43,378 nt of DNA from an uncultured Bacteroidales bacterium (GCA_947169105.1 CAMVOL010000021.1:1-43378), one strand, 5' to 3'; shown: positions 17,642-26,819, counted from the stretch's first letter. The notes: a model not told the origin generated them from the sequence alone. Made by a program: numbers and translations.

Positions 17642-17672
17642 TATTTAAAATCAAGATTTTATAAAAAACAAT

Positions 17673-18536
17673 ATGGCAAAGAAAAAAGTAAAAGAAGAAG
17701 CTGTTGTTTCCGAAAATCAAGCCGTGACGGCCGAGACTGCCACTACAAATTTGGCACCCGCTCCGGAAGAGAACAGCATCGCCTACAAACTGCTGTCCCT
17801 CTATCACCTTCAGTGCATCTATTCTGAAATCGACCGCATCCGCATTGAGCGTGGCGAACTGCCGAACGAAGTCCGGAATCTGGAAGACGATATTGAAGGT
17901 AAGAAGACCCGTATCAGCAAGTTCCATGAGGAAATCAAGGAGATGAACGAAAAGATTTCCACGGAAAAGAACAAAATTCAGGAGGCACAGGCGCTGATTT
18001 CCCGTTATGAAGAGCAGCAGAACAATGTGCGCAACAACCGTGAATACGAATCTTTAGACAAGGAAATTGAATACCAAGGTGTTGAGATTCAAAATTCCGA
18101 GAAGAAAATCTCAAAAGTCCAGATTAACCTTGAAGCCAAAACGGAAGAAATCAAAGTTTTGGAAACCGAATTGAAGGAGAAGGGCGAGATTCTGTCACAG
18201 AAGAAAGGAGAGTTGGACGGACTGATTGCCGAACACGAGGAGAAGGAAAAAGAGCTGGTGGCGAAAGCCGAAACGTTCAAGGAGAAAGTGGAGCCGCGTC
18301 TGCTCACTGCTTTCGAAAGAATCCGTAAAAATGCCCGTAACGGTTTGGCTATCGTGCAGATAAGCCGTGACGCCTGCGGTGGTTGCTTCAGCACCATCCC
18401 GCCACAGCGCCAATTGGACATCCGTTTGCACAAGAAAATCATCGTCTGCGAGGCATGCGGCCGTATCTTCATTGACGAACAGTTGGTCAAGGAGGACAAG
18501 GAGCGCGCCGAAGCCGCTGCCCAAACTGCGGAATAA
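17673..18536 (+). CDS. Coiled-coil protein with C4-type zinc ribbon
   Basis: This 287-residue protein has a Lys/Glu-rich start and a long coiled coil (~60-220), then a zinc ribbon with Cys235 and Cys238 (CGGC) and Cys259 and Cys262 (CEAC). This matches the zinc-ribbon family that includes HP0958 of Helicobacter and CdsZ of Chlamydia. These are adaptor proteins, in some bacteria linked to flagellar or type III secretion; the role in Bacteroidota is unknown. It is the last gene of the operon and is followed 17 bases later by a strong terminator. Confidence 0.9.
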   Translation: MAKKKVKEEAVVSENQAVTAETATTNLAPAPEENSIAYKLLSLYHLQCIYSEIDRIRIERGELPNEVRNLEDDIEGKKTRISKFHEEIKEMNEKISTEKNKIQEAQALISRYEEQQNNVRNNREYESLDKEIEYQGVEIQNSEKKISKVQINLEAKTEEIKVLETELKEKGEILSQKKGELDGLIAEHEEKEKELVAKAETFKEKVEPRLLTAFERIRKNARNGLAIVQISRDACGGCFSTIPPQRQLDIRLHKKIIVCEACGRIFIDEQLVKEDKERAEAAAQTAE

Positions 18537-18553
18537 GCCACAAACGAACCCAT

Positions 18554-18587
18554 AAAAAGCCGCAACTCCCATAGGTTGCGGCTTTTT
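18554..18587 (+). terminator. Intrinsic terminator after the zinc-ribbon gene
   Basis: The stem AGCCGCAAC / GGTTGCGGCT is extended by AAAAA pairing with TTTTT, with a short loop. It ends the ftsX-uppP-nif3-like-zinc ribbon operon. An in-frame TTG at 18576 for the next gene lies inside this hairpin and is therefore not a likely start. Confidence 0.88.
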
Positions 18588-18608
18588 ATTTCAAAAACAG
18601 ATTTTGCC

Positions 18609-20450
18609 GTGAGCCTGTCAAAGTACTTCAAGGAGCAATATAACAATCTGATTTTCAAAATCAAATACTCCAAAAATGTATTTGAGCGGGAGGTTCTTGA
18701 CATCCGGATGTCGGAGGAACGCATCCACACTCACGTGCTCAAAAAGTTCCGAAAGGACTTTTTCTCGTTCGCCATCAAGACAAAAGACGACCTGTTCAAG
18801 TACCTTTTCTACATCCTGATACTGGTGCTTTTGGTCGCACTTCCGATTCTCGCGCCTGAGGTCGGGGTGTCGCAAGCAGAAATCCGTGACCAGCAACAAG
18901 CGGAACTATTATACAACCATCTTTCAGATGCGGGCACTCCAACGGACGGAAACGCATACGGACAACCACAGCCTCAGTTTGTGGATTTCCTCTGCTGCTG
19001 TTTTGGCAAGTGGTTTGGCATCAGCGAAATATACCAACTACGACATATTTTCGGTGCCTTGTTCGCATGGGGCGTCATCCTGCTTACAGGATGTTTTCTG
19101 ATGAAGCTGTTCACCTGGCACGCGGCTTTTTTCGGGAGTTTTCTGCTGCTCATCTCTCCCCATTTTCTGGCGCAATCTGCTGGGAATCTCGCCAGCATAT
19201 CCTTTGCATTTTTCTATTTGTTAGGAATTTACGAGATATACCTCTTCCTCTCTGAATTTCCGGTGGTCAAATGGAAGCGGCTGTCGTTCATTGCCTTTAC
19301 CACGATAGCGGCCGTTTATGTCAGCTGTGCCGGTTTTGTTCTGCTGCACTATTTTGTCCTGTCGGCTTTTCTCATTTTCTTTGTGGAAAATCCCATCCGC
19401 AAACTGTTCACCCGTGCATACGGTCGTAACTTCCTGAAACTTGCGCTCATCGTGTCAGGCACGGTGGCCGTCGTCTATTTGGCCGATTTGCTGAATCCTT
19501 TGCATTTTCTGCAGTTCTCGAATGCGGGGTTGTCCAATGCTGTTGTAAAATCCACTGACAATCTTCCTGTTACGGAGTTCCTATGGCATGGAAGAAACGT
19601 CGTGTCCACCTCCCTCGGAGTCCGGTTCCTGCTGATGAAGTTGCAGGTGACGATTCCTTTGGTCATCATCATCGGGGGGCTGGTGCACCTGCTGTTTGTT
19701 CGGACGATTGTGCGGGAGGCGCACATTCTGCCATCGTTGCTGCTGTACTTCACGATGTTTTTCCCGTTATGGTCATTGCACCGTGCAGGGGCAAGCGTGG
19801 GCGACGGCTGGTTTTACTATATGATGCTCTATCCGTTGATGGTGATGTTTTCCGCTGCCGGTTACGACGGATTCCTGCGCCGTGTGGACGACCGCTACAC
19901 CAATGCCGTCATTGTGGGCGGCATGCTACTCTTGTCGCTACTCCCGTTACGACACGTGATACTGAACCAACCCGGAATCGGCATTTACTACAACGAACTT
20001 GCTGGTGGCTTGCACAATACGGCTGGCAAATACCCTATTGACGAAGGCCATAATTTCAACAAAAAAGCCTCAAAATGGCTGCTGTCGTACATCCACAAAA
20101 ACGATGACCGCTACCATGCCGACACGCTTCCGAAGCTGCAAGTGGCCACAATGGATGTCGAGGCCACCCGTTTTTTCTTCCGCAACGACACGGGGCGGAT
20201 AGAGATTGTGGAGGCTCTGCTCACGGATACCAACCGCCACTGGGACTACTACCTCTCCTACATTGACGACATAACCCCGCAAGAACTGAAGCAGAAATGG
20301 GCACTCACCGATGATGTCATAAAAACTTATAAGACAGACAGTAAGCCCATCACACTCATTTTCCGGACCCAGCCCGACACAACGACAATGGCCACCGATA
20401 CGATTGCCCTTGACAGTATTGTTTTTTCACAAAATAAAGTTGCAAATTAA
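18609..20450 (+). CDS. Polytopic membrane protein, probable GT-C-type glycosyltransferase
   Basis: The frame is open from 18576, but the TTG there is in the terminator. GTG at 18609 or ATG at 18705 are the plausible starts; I use GTG because the intervening codons look coding. The protein (about 613 residues) has a basic N-terminus, a first membrane segment (LFYILILVLLVALPIL), a periplasmic loop with Asp and Glu residues, some 9-10 further membrane segments and a soluble C-terminal domain of ~130 residues. This is the layout of GT-C enzymes (dolichyl-phosphate-mannose transferase-like), which use lipid-linked sugars at the periplasmic face. It is the first of four genes with a lipoprotein, a sugar-1-phosphate transferase and a GT2. 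Recognition is by topology and context only. Confidence 0.65.
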   Translation: MSLSKYFKEQYNNLIFKIKYSKNVFEREVLDIRMSEERIHTHVLKKFRKDFFSFAIKTKDDLFKYLFYILILVLLVALPILAPEVGVSQAEIRDQQQAELLYNHLSDAGTPTDGNAYGQPQPQFVDFLCCCFGKWFGISEIYQLRHIFGALFAWGVILLTGCFLMKLFTWHAAFFGSFLLLISPHFLAQSAGNLASISFAFFYLLGIYEIYLFLSEFPVVKWKRLSFIAFTTIAAVYVSCAGFVLLHYFVLSAFLIFFVENPIRKLFTRAYGRNFLKLALIVSGTVAVVYLADLLNPLHFLQFSNAGLSNAVVKSTDNLPVTEFLWHGRNVVSTSLGVRFLLMKLQVTIPLVIIIGGLVHLLFVRTIVREAHILPSLLLYFTMFFPLWSLHRAGASVGDGWFYYMMLYPLMVMFSAAGYDGFLRRVDDRYTNAVIVGGMLLLSLLPLRHVILNQPGIGIYYNELAGGLHNTAGKYPIDEGHNFNKKASKWLLSYIHKNDDRYHADTLPKLQVATMDVEATRFFFRNDTGRIEIVEALLTDTNRHWDYYLSYIDDITPQELKQKWALTDDVIKTYKTDSKPITLIFRTQPDTTTMATDTIALDSIVFSQNKVAN

Positions 20451-20463
20451 ACGTTAGTTTGAC

Positions 20464-21375
20464 ATGAGAAAATCAATCACTGTCTTTTCGGTTCTTCTTA
20501 TCATCATTCTGTTCAGCAGCTGCAAGAAAACCGACCTCACCGCTTCTTACATATATATTGATGCCTCCTCATTCTCTATTGATATGACCGGCTTCAACGA
20601 CGAATTTTCCACTGGGTACGACCAAGGGGAGCTGGAGTGCATTGCATCACAAAATTTTCCAGATGCTTGGGTGATGGTGAACGGCAAGGATCTCGGCACA
20701 TGGGAGTTGCCCTGCAAGATTCCCGTGCTGGCGAAAGAGAACGCCACCGTGCAGATTTTCCCCGGAGTGAAGCTGAACGGGGTCTCCACCAGCCGTCCGC
20801 GCTACCCTTTCACGGATGCCAACAAGCAAACCATCAACCTCAAGCCCAGCGAAATAACCAAGATTTCATCCATTCCTGTCAAGTATTACTCCACCACCGC
20901 TTTCAAGGTAGTGGAGAATTTCGAGCGCGACTATAACGGCTATTTTGCGGCGGAGGATTCCAATGGGGTGAACTTCGAGCACATCTACGACATGGATAAC
21001 CCCACGAACCGCATCGGTATGATCTCACTGGAGGATAGTGTGATGGACTTCAATGTACTCACCTCGGCGCTAAGGTTCAATAGTGATGTCCAATATGTCT
21101 TTTTGGAAATGGACTACCGCTGTGACGTGGAGAACGCGCAGATTTATGCAGGGGTACTCATCACAAAACCCACAACGGTTGTTGCAACCGACGAGCCGTT
21201 GGTCGTAGTAAATGCCTCCCCAAAATGGAAAAAGATATACATCAACCTCACACAAGCGGTATTGCGAAACCACATCAGCGAAGCCGTAAGCTACAGGGTA
21301 TATCTCTCCGGCGGACGTAGCGACAGCACCCCCATCCACTACTACTTTGACAATATCAAGGTTGTTTATCGATAG
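20464..21375 (+). CDS. Uncharacterised lipoprotein of the glycan cassette
   Basis: This 303-residue protein has a lipobox FSSC with Cys20. The rest looks beta-rich: an N-terminal region with Ig-like character (~25-130) and a C-terminal region (~140-303) with WKKIYINLTQAV and YYFDNIKVVYR, reminiscent of a jelly-roll carbohydrate-binding fold. I do not recognise a named family. It lies 13 bases after the GT-C-like gene and 5 bases before the sugar transferase, so it is surely part of the same transcript. A role at the outer membrane or periplasmic face in glycan assembly is only an inference. Confidence 0.7.
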   Translation: MRKSITVFSVLLIIILFSSCKKTDLTASYIYIDASSFSIDMTGFNDEFSTGYDQGELECIASQNFPDAWVMVNGKDLGTWELPCKIPVLAKENATVQIFPGVKLNGVSTSRPRYPFTDANKQTINLKPSEITKISSIPVKYYSTTAFKVVENFERDYNGYFAAEDSNGVNFEHIYDMDNPTNRIGMISLEDSVMDFNVLTSALRFNSDVQYVFLEMDYRCDVENAQIYAGVLITKPTTVVATDEPLVVVNASPKWKKIYINLTQAVLRNHISEAVSYRVYLSGGRSDSTPIHYYFDNIKVVYR

Positions 21376-21380
21376 TCCTA

Positions 21381-22802
21381 ATGAGAAACAAGAAGAGAAT
21401 CAGCGCACTATACATAACCTTTGATGTCATCGCCGCCATCATCACATGGTGCTGTTTCTTTGTCTTCCGCAAGTACAATGTCGATCACAACGTGTTCGGG
21501 AATCTGCAAGGGACAGTCTTCAACGACTACAAGTTCTACATCGGCATCGTAGCCAGCCCTCTTTACTGGGTATTCCTACACGCGGTGTCCGGTGCCTACA
21601 ACAAAGTTTACCACAAGTCGCGGCTGAAAGAACTAGGTACCACGTTGCTTATCACATTCTTGGGCACCTTGATTTTCTTCTTCGCCTTCATCCTTGATGA
21701 TGTCATCAACGACTACAACGACTACCTGCTGTACTATGCGGTACTGTTCGTGCTACAATTCATGTTGACCTACCTGCCGAAGGTGTGCATCACCACCTCC
21801 ACCATCAACCGAATCCGCAAGGGCGAGATTGGCTTCAACACCCTGATCATCGGTTGCGGAGAGCTTGCCCGGGACACCTATAGCACACTCGTCTCCCACA
21901 CCCCGACTACGGGCAACCTCATCATCGGCTATATCAAAATGAAGGAAGATGACGACGACTTCCTCGGTGGCGGCCTACCCTGCTTAGGCACGATAGACAA
22001 TCTGCTGTCAGTCGTCAAGACAAACGAGGTCTCCGAACTGATCATCGCCTTGCAGAACGGCAGCCGGAAGTATGTCGAGACTATCATCACCACGATTATG
22101 GATATGGAGATCAGTCTCAAAATCATTCCGCAGATGCAGGACTACCTGATGGGGAATGTGCGGGTTTCTTCCATTCTCAACGAGCCGCTGATATCCATCT
22201 CCCCCGATGCCCTACCCGACTGGCAGAAGCACCTGAAACGGTTCTGTGACATTTTCTTCTCGTTCATCGCCATCATCCTCCTGCTCCCCGTCTATCTTTT
22301 CCTTGCCATCGGGGTAAAAGCATCCTCAAAAGGTCCTGTCTTCTACACACAAGAGCGGATCGGCTACAAAGGAAAACCTTTCCAGATCATCAAGTTCCGC
22401 TCAATGGTGCAGGATGCGGAGAACGGTTGTCCGCAGCTGTCAAGTGCCGACGACCCCCGCATCACCCGCTTTGGTAAATTCCTCCGCAAGACCCGCCTCG
22501 ACGAGACCCCACAGTTCTTCAATGTCCTCTTGGGTGACATGTCGCTTGTGGGCCCGCGTCCGGAACGCCAGTACTATATCGACCAGATTGTGAAGAAAGC
22601 ACCGCACTACCGTCTTTTGTTCCGCATCCGTCCCGGCATCACTTCGTGGGGACAGGTCAAATACGGCTACGCCGAGAATGTGGATCAGATGGTGGAACGG
22701 CTCAAGTGGGATATCCTGTACATTGAGAACATGTCTATCCAGATGGACATCAAAATCCTGATTTACACGGTTCTCATTGTACTCAAACGTTCCGGAAAAT
22801 AG
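21381..22802 (+). CDS. Polyprenyl-phosphate sugar-1-phosphate transferase (WcaJ/WbaP type)
   Basis: This 473-residue protein has about four N-terminal membrane segments (~1-130), a CoA-binding-like central domain (~150-265, with TLIIGCGELARDTY) and a C-terminal bacterial sugar transferase domain from about residue 285. The catalytic part shows KRFCDIFFSF, PVFYTQERIGYKGKPF, IKFRSM, RLDETPQFFNVL and VGPRPER near residue 391. Such enzymes place the first sugar phosphate on undecaprenyl phosphate and so start synthesis of O-antigen, capsule or exopolysaccharide. The upstream UppP would recycle the carrier. The stop is directly followed by the ATG of the GT2 gene. Confidence 0.93.
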   Translation: MRNKKRISALYITFDVIAAIITWCCFFVFRKYNVDHNVFGNLQGTVFNDYKFYIGIVASPLYWVFLHAVSGAYNKVYHKSRLKELGTTLLITFLGTLIFFFAFILDDVINDYNDYLLYYAVLFVLQFMLTYLPKVCITTSTINRIRKGEIGFNTLIIGCGELARDTYSTLVSHTPTTGNLIIGYIKMKEDDDDFLGGGLPCLGTIDNLLSVVKTNEVSELIIALQNGSRKYVETIITTIMDMEISLKIIPQMQDYLMGNVRVSSILNEPLISISPDALPDWQKHLKRFCDIFFSFIAIILLLPVYLFLAIGVKASSKGPVFYTQERIGYKGKPFQIIKFRSMVQDAENGCPQLSSADDPRITRFGKFLRKTRLDETPQFFNVLLGDMSLVGPRPERQYYIDQIVKKAPHYRLLFRIRPGITSWGQVKYGYAENVDQMVERLKWDILYIENMSIQMDIKILIYTVLIVLKRSGK

Positions 22803-24077
22803 ATGAATGCCCCGCAGCCGCACTTGCACATTGCCATCCCCGCGATGGACGAACTGGAGTACCTTCCACAAACCCTACAGTCCATAGAAGCCTCTGTTTT
22901 TTCCGGCAAGAGTTCGTCCGGGCGGTCAGCCACGGTTTACGTCTGTGTCAACCAGCCCGACGATTGGTGGGACGATACGGCGGGACACCGTAGAATCTGT
23001 GAGAGTAACGCCGCATTGCTGCGCGTTTTGGAAGCGTGCCGTCCCGTCCACCCCTTGGTTGTTATCGACCGTTCCTCCCAAGGGTGCGGCTGGACGGGCA
23101 AGAACTTCGGTGTCGGCTGGGCGAGGAAGGTGCTGTTTGACCACATCCTTTCCGTCGCCGCGCCCGACGACCTCATCGTCAGCATGGACGCCGACACGCA
23201 GTTTGGGTCGCACTACCTGCAAAGCCTGACTGACAGCTTCGCCGCACACCCCGAGTGGGTGGCGTTGTCGGCACCCTACTACCACCGGCTCACCGGCGAT
23301 GACGGCACCGACCGCGCCATCCTACACTACGAGATCTACATGCGCAACTACGCCATCAACATGCTGCGTATCGGCAGCCCGTACTCCTTCACCGCCATCG
23401 GCAGTGCCATCGTGATGCGAGCGGAAGCGCTCCGCAAAATCGGCGGCATCACGCCAGTCAAGAGCGGTGAGGACTTCTACCTCGTGCAGAAGCTCACGAA
23501 GATGGGCCCCGTCGGCAGCTGGAATCCCGAAAGTGTCTATCCGGCGGCGCGTTTCTCCGACCGTGTCTTCTTCGGCACAGGCCCCGCAATGAGCAAAGCA
23601 GCCTCAGGCGACCTCAGCAGCTACCCCATCTACCACCATTCGCTTTTTGCGAAGGTGGCGGCGACATACGGCCTGACGGACGAGCTATACCACCACGACC
23701 TCCACTCCGAGTTCTTGGATTTCCTGCAGCAACAGTTCAACCAGAGCGACCTATGGAGCACAATCCGTAACAACGTGAAGGACTCGAACCAGTTCCGCAG
23801 GGCCTTCCACGAGAAGGCCGACGGACTTCGGATTCTTCAATTCCTAAAGCAGAAACAGAAGGCGGAACCGATTCCCGACATTCAGTCCCTGCGTGAAAAT
23901 CTGATGTTATTTTTAACGGATGTGAGATGTGCCGAAGAAGCCGGCAACGGCCTCGAAAAGGCACTGCCAGAAATTCAGGCTGCTGACGACATCACATCGC
24001 TAAGCACAGCCACGCTGGCCATCCTCCGTGACACATTACGGGATATGGAGATGGCATTGCGCCACAACCTTGCTTAG
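22803..24077 (+). CDS. Family 2 glycosyltransferase
   Basis: This 424-residue protein has a GT-A fold start (LHIAIPAMDELEYLPQTLQSIEAS), a DxD motif in MDADTQ (Asp129-Ala-Asp131) and a later GEDFYLVQKLTKMG motif that fits the acceptor/catalytic acidic region of GT2. There is no obvious membrane anchor. The C-terminal ~130 residues are helical. It begins one base after the sugar transferase stop, and its stop overlaps the ssb stop on the other strand by four bases. It probably extends the lipid-linked glycan; the donor sugar cannot be told. Confidence 0.88.
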   Translation: MNAPQPHLHIAIPAMDELEYLPQTLQSIEASVFSGKSSSGRSATVYVCVNQPDDWWDDTAGHRRICESNAALLRVLEACRPVHPLVVIDRSSQGCGWTGKNFGVGWARKVLFDHILSVAAPDDLIVSMDADTQFGSHYLQSLTDSFAAHPEWVALSAPYYHRLTGDDGTDRAILHYEIYMRNYAINMLRIGSPYSFTAIGSAIVMRAEALRKIGGITPVKSGEDFYLVQKLTKMGPVGSWNPESVYPAARFSDRVFFGTGPAMSKAASGDLSSYPIYHHSLFAKVAATYGLTDELYHHDLHSEFLDFLQQQFNQSDLWSTIRNNVKDSNQFRRAFHEKADGLRILQFLKQKQKAEPIPDIQSLRENLMLFLTDVRCAEEAGNGLEKALPEIQAADDITSLSTATLAILRDTLRDMEMALRHNLA

Positions 24078-24490
24078 AAGGGGAAGGGTCCGTCATCCAC
24101 GGCGGTTTCCGCGTAAGGTTCTTGTGCTGCCGACTCCACTTTCTGCTCCGTAGGCTTGTTCTCCACTTTGTCCAACAGGGTTATTGTATTGGCGTAAACC
24201 TCTGTCATGTAGTGTTTTCCTTTGTCATCGTCCCAGGTGCGGGTGTGCAGTTTGCCCTCCACATAGATTTTACGACCCTTGGCGAGGTACTTTTCCGCAA
24301 AATCGGCCAACGCCCGCCAGCACACCACATTGTGCCACTCGGTCAGCTCCTTGCGGGTGCCGTCCTTGTCCTTGTAAACTTCGGTCGTCGCCAATGTGAA
24401 GCCAACCTTCTTTGAGCCATTCTCAAACGTCTTCGTTTCGGGATTTTTACCCATGTTCCCGATAAGGATTACTTTGTTAATTCCAGACAT
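24074..24490 (-). CDS. ssb: Single-stranded DNA-binding protein
   Basis: This 138-residue protein has an OB-fold (INKVILIGNMGKNPETK, LTEWHNVVCW, GRKIYVEGKLHTRTW) and the acidic C-terminal tip DDGPFPF that binds partner proteins of replication and repair. In flavobacteria ssb sits in a conserved order mutY-ssb-gldE-gldD; here it lies 106 bases downstream of gldB and has its own -7 box (24537-24544). Its stop overlaps the GT2 stop by four bases. Confidence 0.96.
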   Translation of the reverse strand: MSGINKVILIGNMGKNPETKTFENGSKKVGFTLATTEVYKDKDGTRKELTEWHNVVCWRALADFAEKYLAKGRKIYVEGKLHTRTWDDDKGKHYMTEVYANTITLLDKVENKPTEQKVESAAQEPYAETAVDDGPFPF

Positions 24491-24536
24491 AACTTTGGAT
24501 TTTTAATTGGTTAAATTTTATATAAAGACTATGGCA

Positions 24537-24544
24537 CAAAGATA
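24537..24544 (-). promoter_or_regulatory. -7 box of ssb
   Basis: The minus strand reads TATCTTTG, 47 nt upstream of the ssb ATG, in the 105-base gap after gldB. It suggests that ssb is transcribed separately from the gld genes. Confidence 0.5.
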
Positions 24545-24595
24545 CTATAATTGATATGCAAATTTCAAGGGTTGTTGATAACTTTTTTTCTTTCT

Positions 24596-25672
24596 CTATT
24601 TCAGGGGTTTATAACCGGATTTGTCCAAAATCGTCCGGCTGTTGGTCTCCTGCATCAGCTGATTTAGGGAGATTTCAGGATGTTTCTCCATATATTGCAC
24701 AATGATGCGCCAACCGATGAACGCACCGATACGGCCCGGCGAATTCTTGAACGGATTGGAGAATGGGGCCTCCTGCACCAGCCGACGGATAGGATCTTCA
24801 TCCTTAGAAAATAACAAATCATTTTCAATTAGATAATTCCAAACATCCGCCTGATACTTTTGTGCCCACGCAAAATGTTCATCGCTATAGCCAATCACAT
24901 CGGCAACGGGCGTTTCCGGGAACATCAACTCCGTAAAATAGACGATTTTGCCTTCCTCAATCATATAATCGAGAAGGGTGACAGGCGTTTTCGGTGGCAG
25001 ATGGCGATACGCCAATGCGCGACGGAAACAATCCAGCGGGATATACTTGCGGTCGCATTCCGCCCTGATATACTGCGGAATACGATAATCTCTATAGTAT
25101 TTGTAATCCCTCCCAAGATACCAATCCAAATTGATAATAATCTCATTATCGACATAAAGCACAAATGGAGCAGAAGGGTCGATACCGGCAACAACGCCAT
25201 AAAAGACAGGAAGTTGCGCATCGGGGAAATAGTACTTGTAAATACTGAGGGCTTTCTTCAGCTGCTCCTCCACTGAATCCAGTGTAGGGAACGCCTTGTC
25301 CACATCCTTATGAATCTCCTGGATATACGGATCATTCAGGAAATCCGTTATTTGACGGACGTACATTTCATTTTTCCAAGCCGTGGAGTCTATAAAGCGG
25401 GGGTATTTCGCCGTGAGGCGTTTCAGTTCCGACGGAATCTGCTTACGGTCCATCGCAAAAAGGTCCTGGTCGTAACGTAAGACTTTCACCTCCAGCGTGT
25501 CGGCAATGGCATTCACCTCCTTGCGCACCTGACGGTCATCCTCCACCTCCGTTTTGCGGGAATTACCATCGTCACTCCGGTGATGATGACGGAGCACAAA
25601 GAAAAGCGCATTTGCTGCAATAACAACAGCTACCGCACTAAATATCAGTATTTTCGATTTCTTGGATAGTAT
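24596..25672 (-). CDS. gldB: Gliding motility protein GldB, membrane-anchored form
   Basis: The frame is open from a TTG at 25702, but the ATG at 25672 (MILSKKSKILIF) is the better start; the gene then overlaps gldD by 35 bases. The ~358-residue protein shows GldB features: LRYDQDLFAMD, FYGVVAGIDPS, the YIRAECDRKYIPLDCFR region, TLLDYMIEEGKIVYFTE, and the C-terminal NPFKNSPGRIGAFIGWRIIVQYM. GldB is required for gliding in Flavobacterium; its biochemical role is unknown. Known GldB proteins are lipoproteins. This one has no Cys near the N-terminus and instead a plain membrane segment (~8-28), so it would be anchored in the inner membrane. It is the last gene of the DHH-gldI-gldD-gldB operon. 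Confidence 0.88.
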   Translation of the reverse strand: MLSKKSKILIFSAVAVVIAANALFFVLRHHHRSDDGNSRKTEVEDDRQVRKEVNAIADTLEVKVLRYDQDLFAMDRKQIPSELKRLTAKYPRFIDSTAWKNEMYVRQITDFLNDPYIQEIHKDVDKAFPTLDSVEEQLKKALSIYKYYFPDAQLPVFYGVVAGIDPSAPFVLYVDNEIIINLDWYLGRDYKYYRDYRIPQYIRAECDRKYIPLDCFRRALAYRHLPPKTPVTLLDYMIEEGKIVYFTELMFPETPVADVIGYSDEHFAWAQKYQADVWNYLIENDLLFSKDEDPIRRLVQEAPFSNPFKNSPGRIGAFIGWRIIVQYMEKHPEISLNQLMQETNSRTILDKSGYKPLK

Positions 25673-26279
25673 CATTTTTGCGATGCTTGTTTTTCCATTC
25701 AAAGGTTTCGATCATCCGCATCACATCCTCTCGGATGTAATCAATGACGGGCTGGAGGGAGTCGTTGTTCGGAGCGAAGTTGAAGTAGAGGGAAGCGCGA
25801 AGGTAATGTTCGGTGCTGTCGGTAAGCCAGAACTGGAGCGGACAGGCGACCTCCTTGCCCTTGATGTCGAAAATCTTGCCGTACAATTCCGCATCCTTAT
25901 CATATATATAGGAATCCTCCACGTCATCGGCCTTCTGGAAATGGAACTCCACGAACTTCTCGTCGTTGAGCATCAGCTGGCGAAGGTTATCACGGACAGG
26001 CAGATAGGTCATTTCCAGAGCGGCGTGCTGCTGCGGATAGGTGATGTGAATCCAGATGCTGCCGGCCGTATCCTTGGCGGAGTATTCGGCAATGGTTGCA
26101 TAATCACATGTGAACGGAAGGCGGGCGGTATCTAATTTCCGATAGCTGTGTTCGGGCAGGTCGATGCGGAAATAGCCCTTGGGCTTCGGACTGGCGTACT
26201 CGGGGCTATCACAACTGACAAAAAATGAGGCTGTCAGGGCAGCCACTACAAACATCGCGAAATATCTGCCAATTTTCAT
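25638..26279 (-). CDS. gldD: Gliding motility lipoprotein GldD
   Basis: This 213-residue protein has a lipobox FVSC with Cys23, followed by the typical PKPKGYFRIDLPEHSYRKLD motif and the core YPQQHAALEMTYLPV and ACPLQFWLTDSTEHYLRASLYFN. This pattern is specific for GldD, a lipoprotein needed for gliding in Flavobacterium johnsoniae. It starts 6 bases after gldI and overlaps gldB. The gldE gene that usually precedes gldD is not present here. Confidence 0.94.
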   Translation of the reverse strand: MKIGRYFAMFVVAALTASFFVSCDSPEYASPKPKGYFRIDLPEHSYRKLDTARLPFTCDYATIAEYSAKDTAGSIWIHITYPQQHAALEMTYLPVRDNLRQLMLNDEKFVEFHFQKADDVEDSYIYDKDAELYGKIFDIKGKEVACPLQFWLTDSTEHYLRASLYFNFAPNNDSLQPVIDYIREDVMRMIETFEWKNKHRKNDTIQEIENTDI

Positions 26280-26285
26280 ATTACA

Positions 26286-26819
26286 CTATTGAATATCAAT
26301 AAGTTCAACATACATCGCAAGGGTCATTTTACCACGGATACGATCACCGTCGCCAGCCACGCCGTACGCCAAAAACGACGGAATCACGAGGCGCGCCCGT
26401 TCCCCTTTCCGCATCATCTTCACCGCCTCGTTCAGACCAGCCATCTCGTCCGACTTGTCAACCTTGAACCGCTTCAGCCCGTCCCTATCCGACGAATAAA
26501 CGGTATCGCCCGTAAGCAAAACCGTTGTATATTTGACCGTTACAGTCTGTTCAGGCAATGGACGGCTCCCCTGCCCTTCCTTCACACACTGATAACGGAG
26601 GCCGGTGCCGGTCTTCTGCATCTCCCAACCATAACGCCACAGGAAAAAGTCTATATCCTCATCCTCACGTCCCACGCTGGCCTGGTTCCACTTCACATAT
26701 GGATCCTCCTTCGCGGGCTTGTCCGACTGCTGCACGTGCACAATGCCCGACTGCTTTTTCTCACAGGAAAAACAGAGCAGCAAAGAAGCAAAAAATATCG
26801 TTAAAATACTATTTTTCAA
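26286..26819 (-). CDS. gldI: Gliding motility-associated peptidyl-prolyl isomerase lipoprotein GldI
   Basis: This 177-residue protein has a lipobox LCFSC with Cys19 and a C-terminal FKBP domain (~75-175; VTVKYTTVLLTGDTVYSS, GLNEAVKMMRKGERARLVIPSFLAYG). In GldI the enzyme helps fold periplasmic or outer-membrane proteins needed for gliding. Its ATG follows directly on the stop of the DHH phosphoesterase gene without any gap. This pairing is also known from flavobacteria. Confidence 0.92.
   Translation of the reverse strand: MKNSILTIFFASLLLCFSCEKKQSGIVHVQQSDKPAKEDPYVKWNQASVGREDEDIDFFLWRYGWEMQKTGTGLRYQCVKEGQGSRPLPEQTVTVKYTTVLLTGDTVYSSDRDGLKRFKVDKSDEMAGLNEAVKMMRKGERARLVIPSFLAYGVAGDGDRIRGKMTLAMYVELIDIQ

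Noticed and set aside
18576-18608. TTG start of the GT-C-like gene at 18576
   Set aside because: The codon lies in the right arm of the preceding terminator hairpin, so it would not be translated efficiently; later GTG or ATG codons are more plausible.
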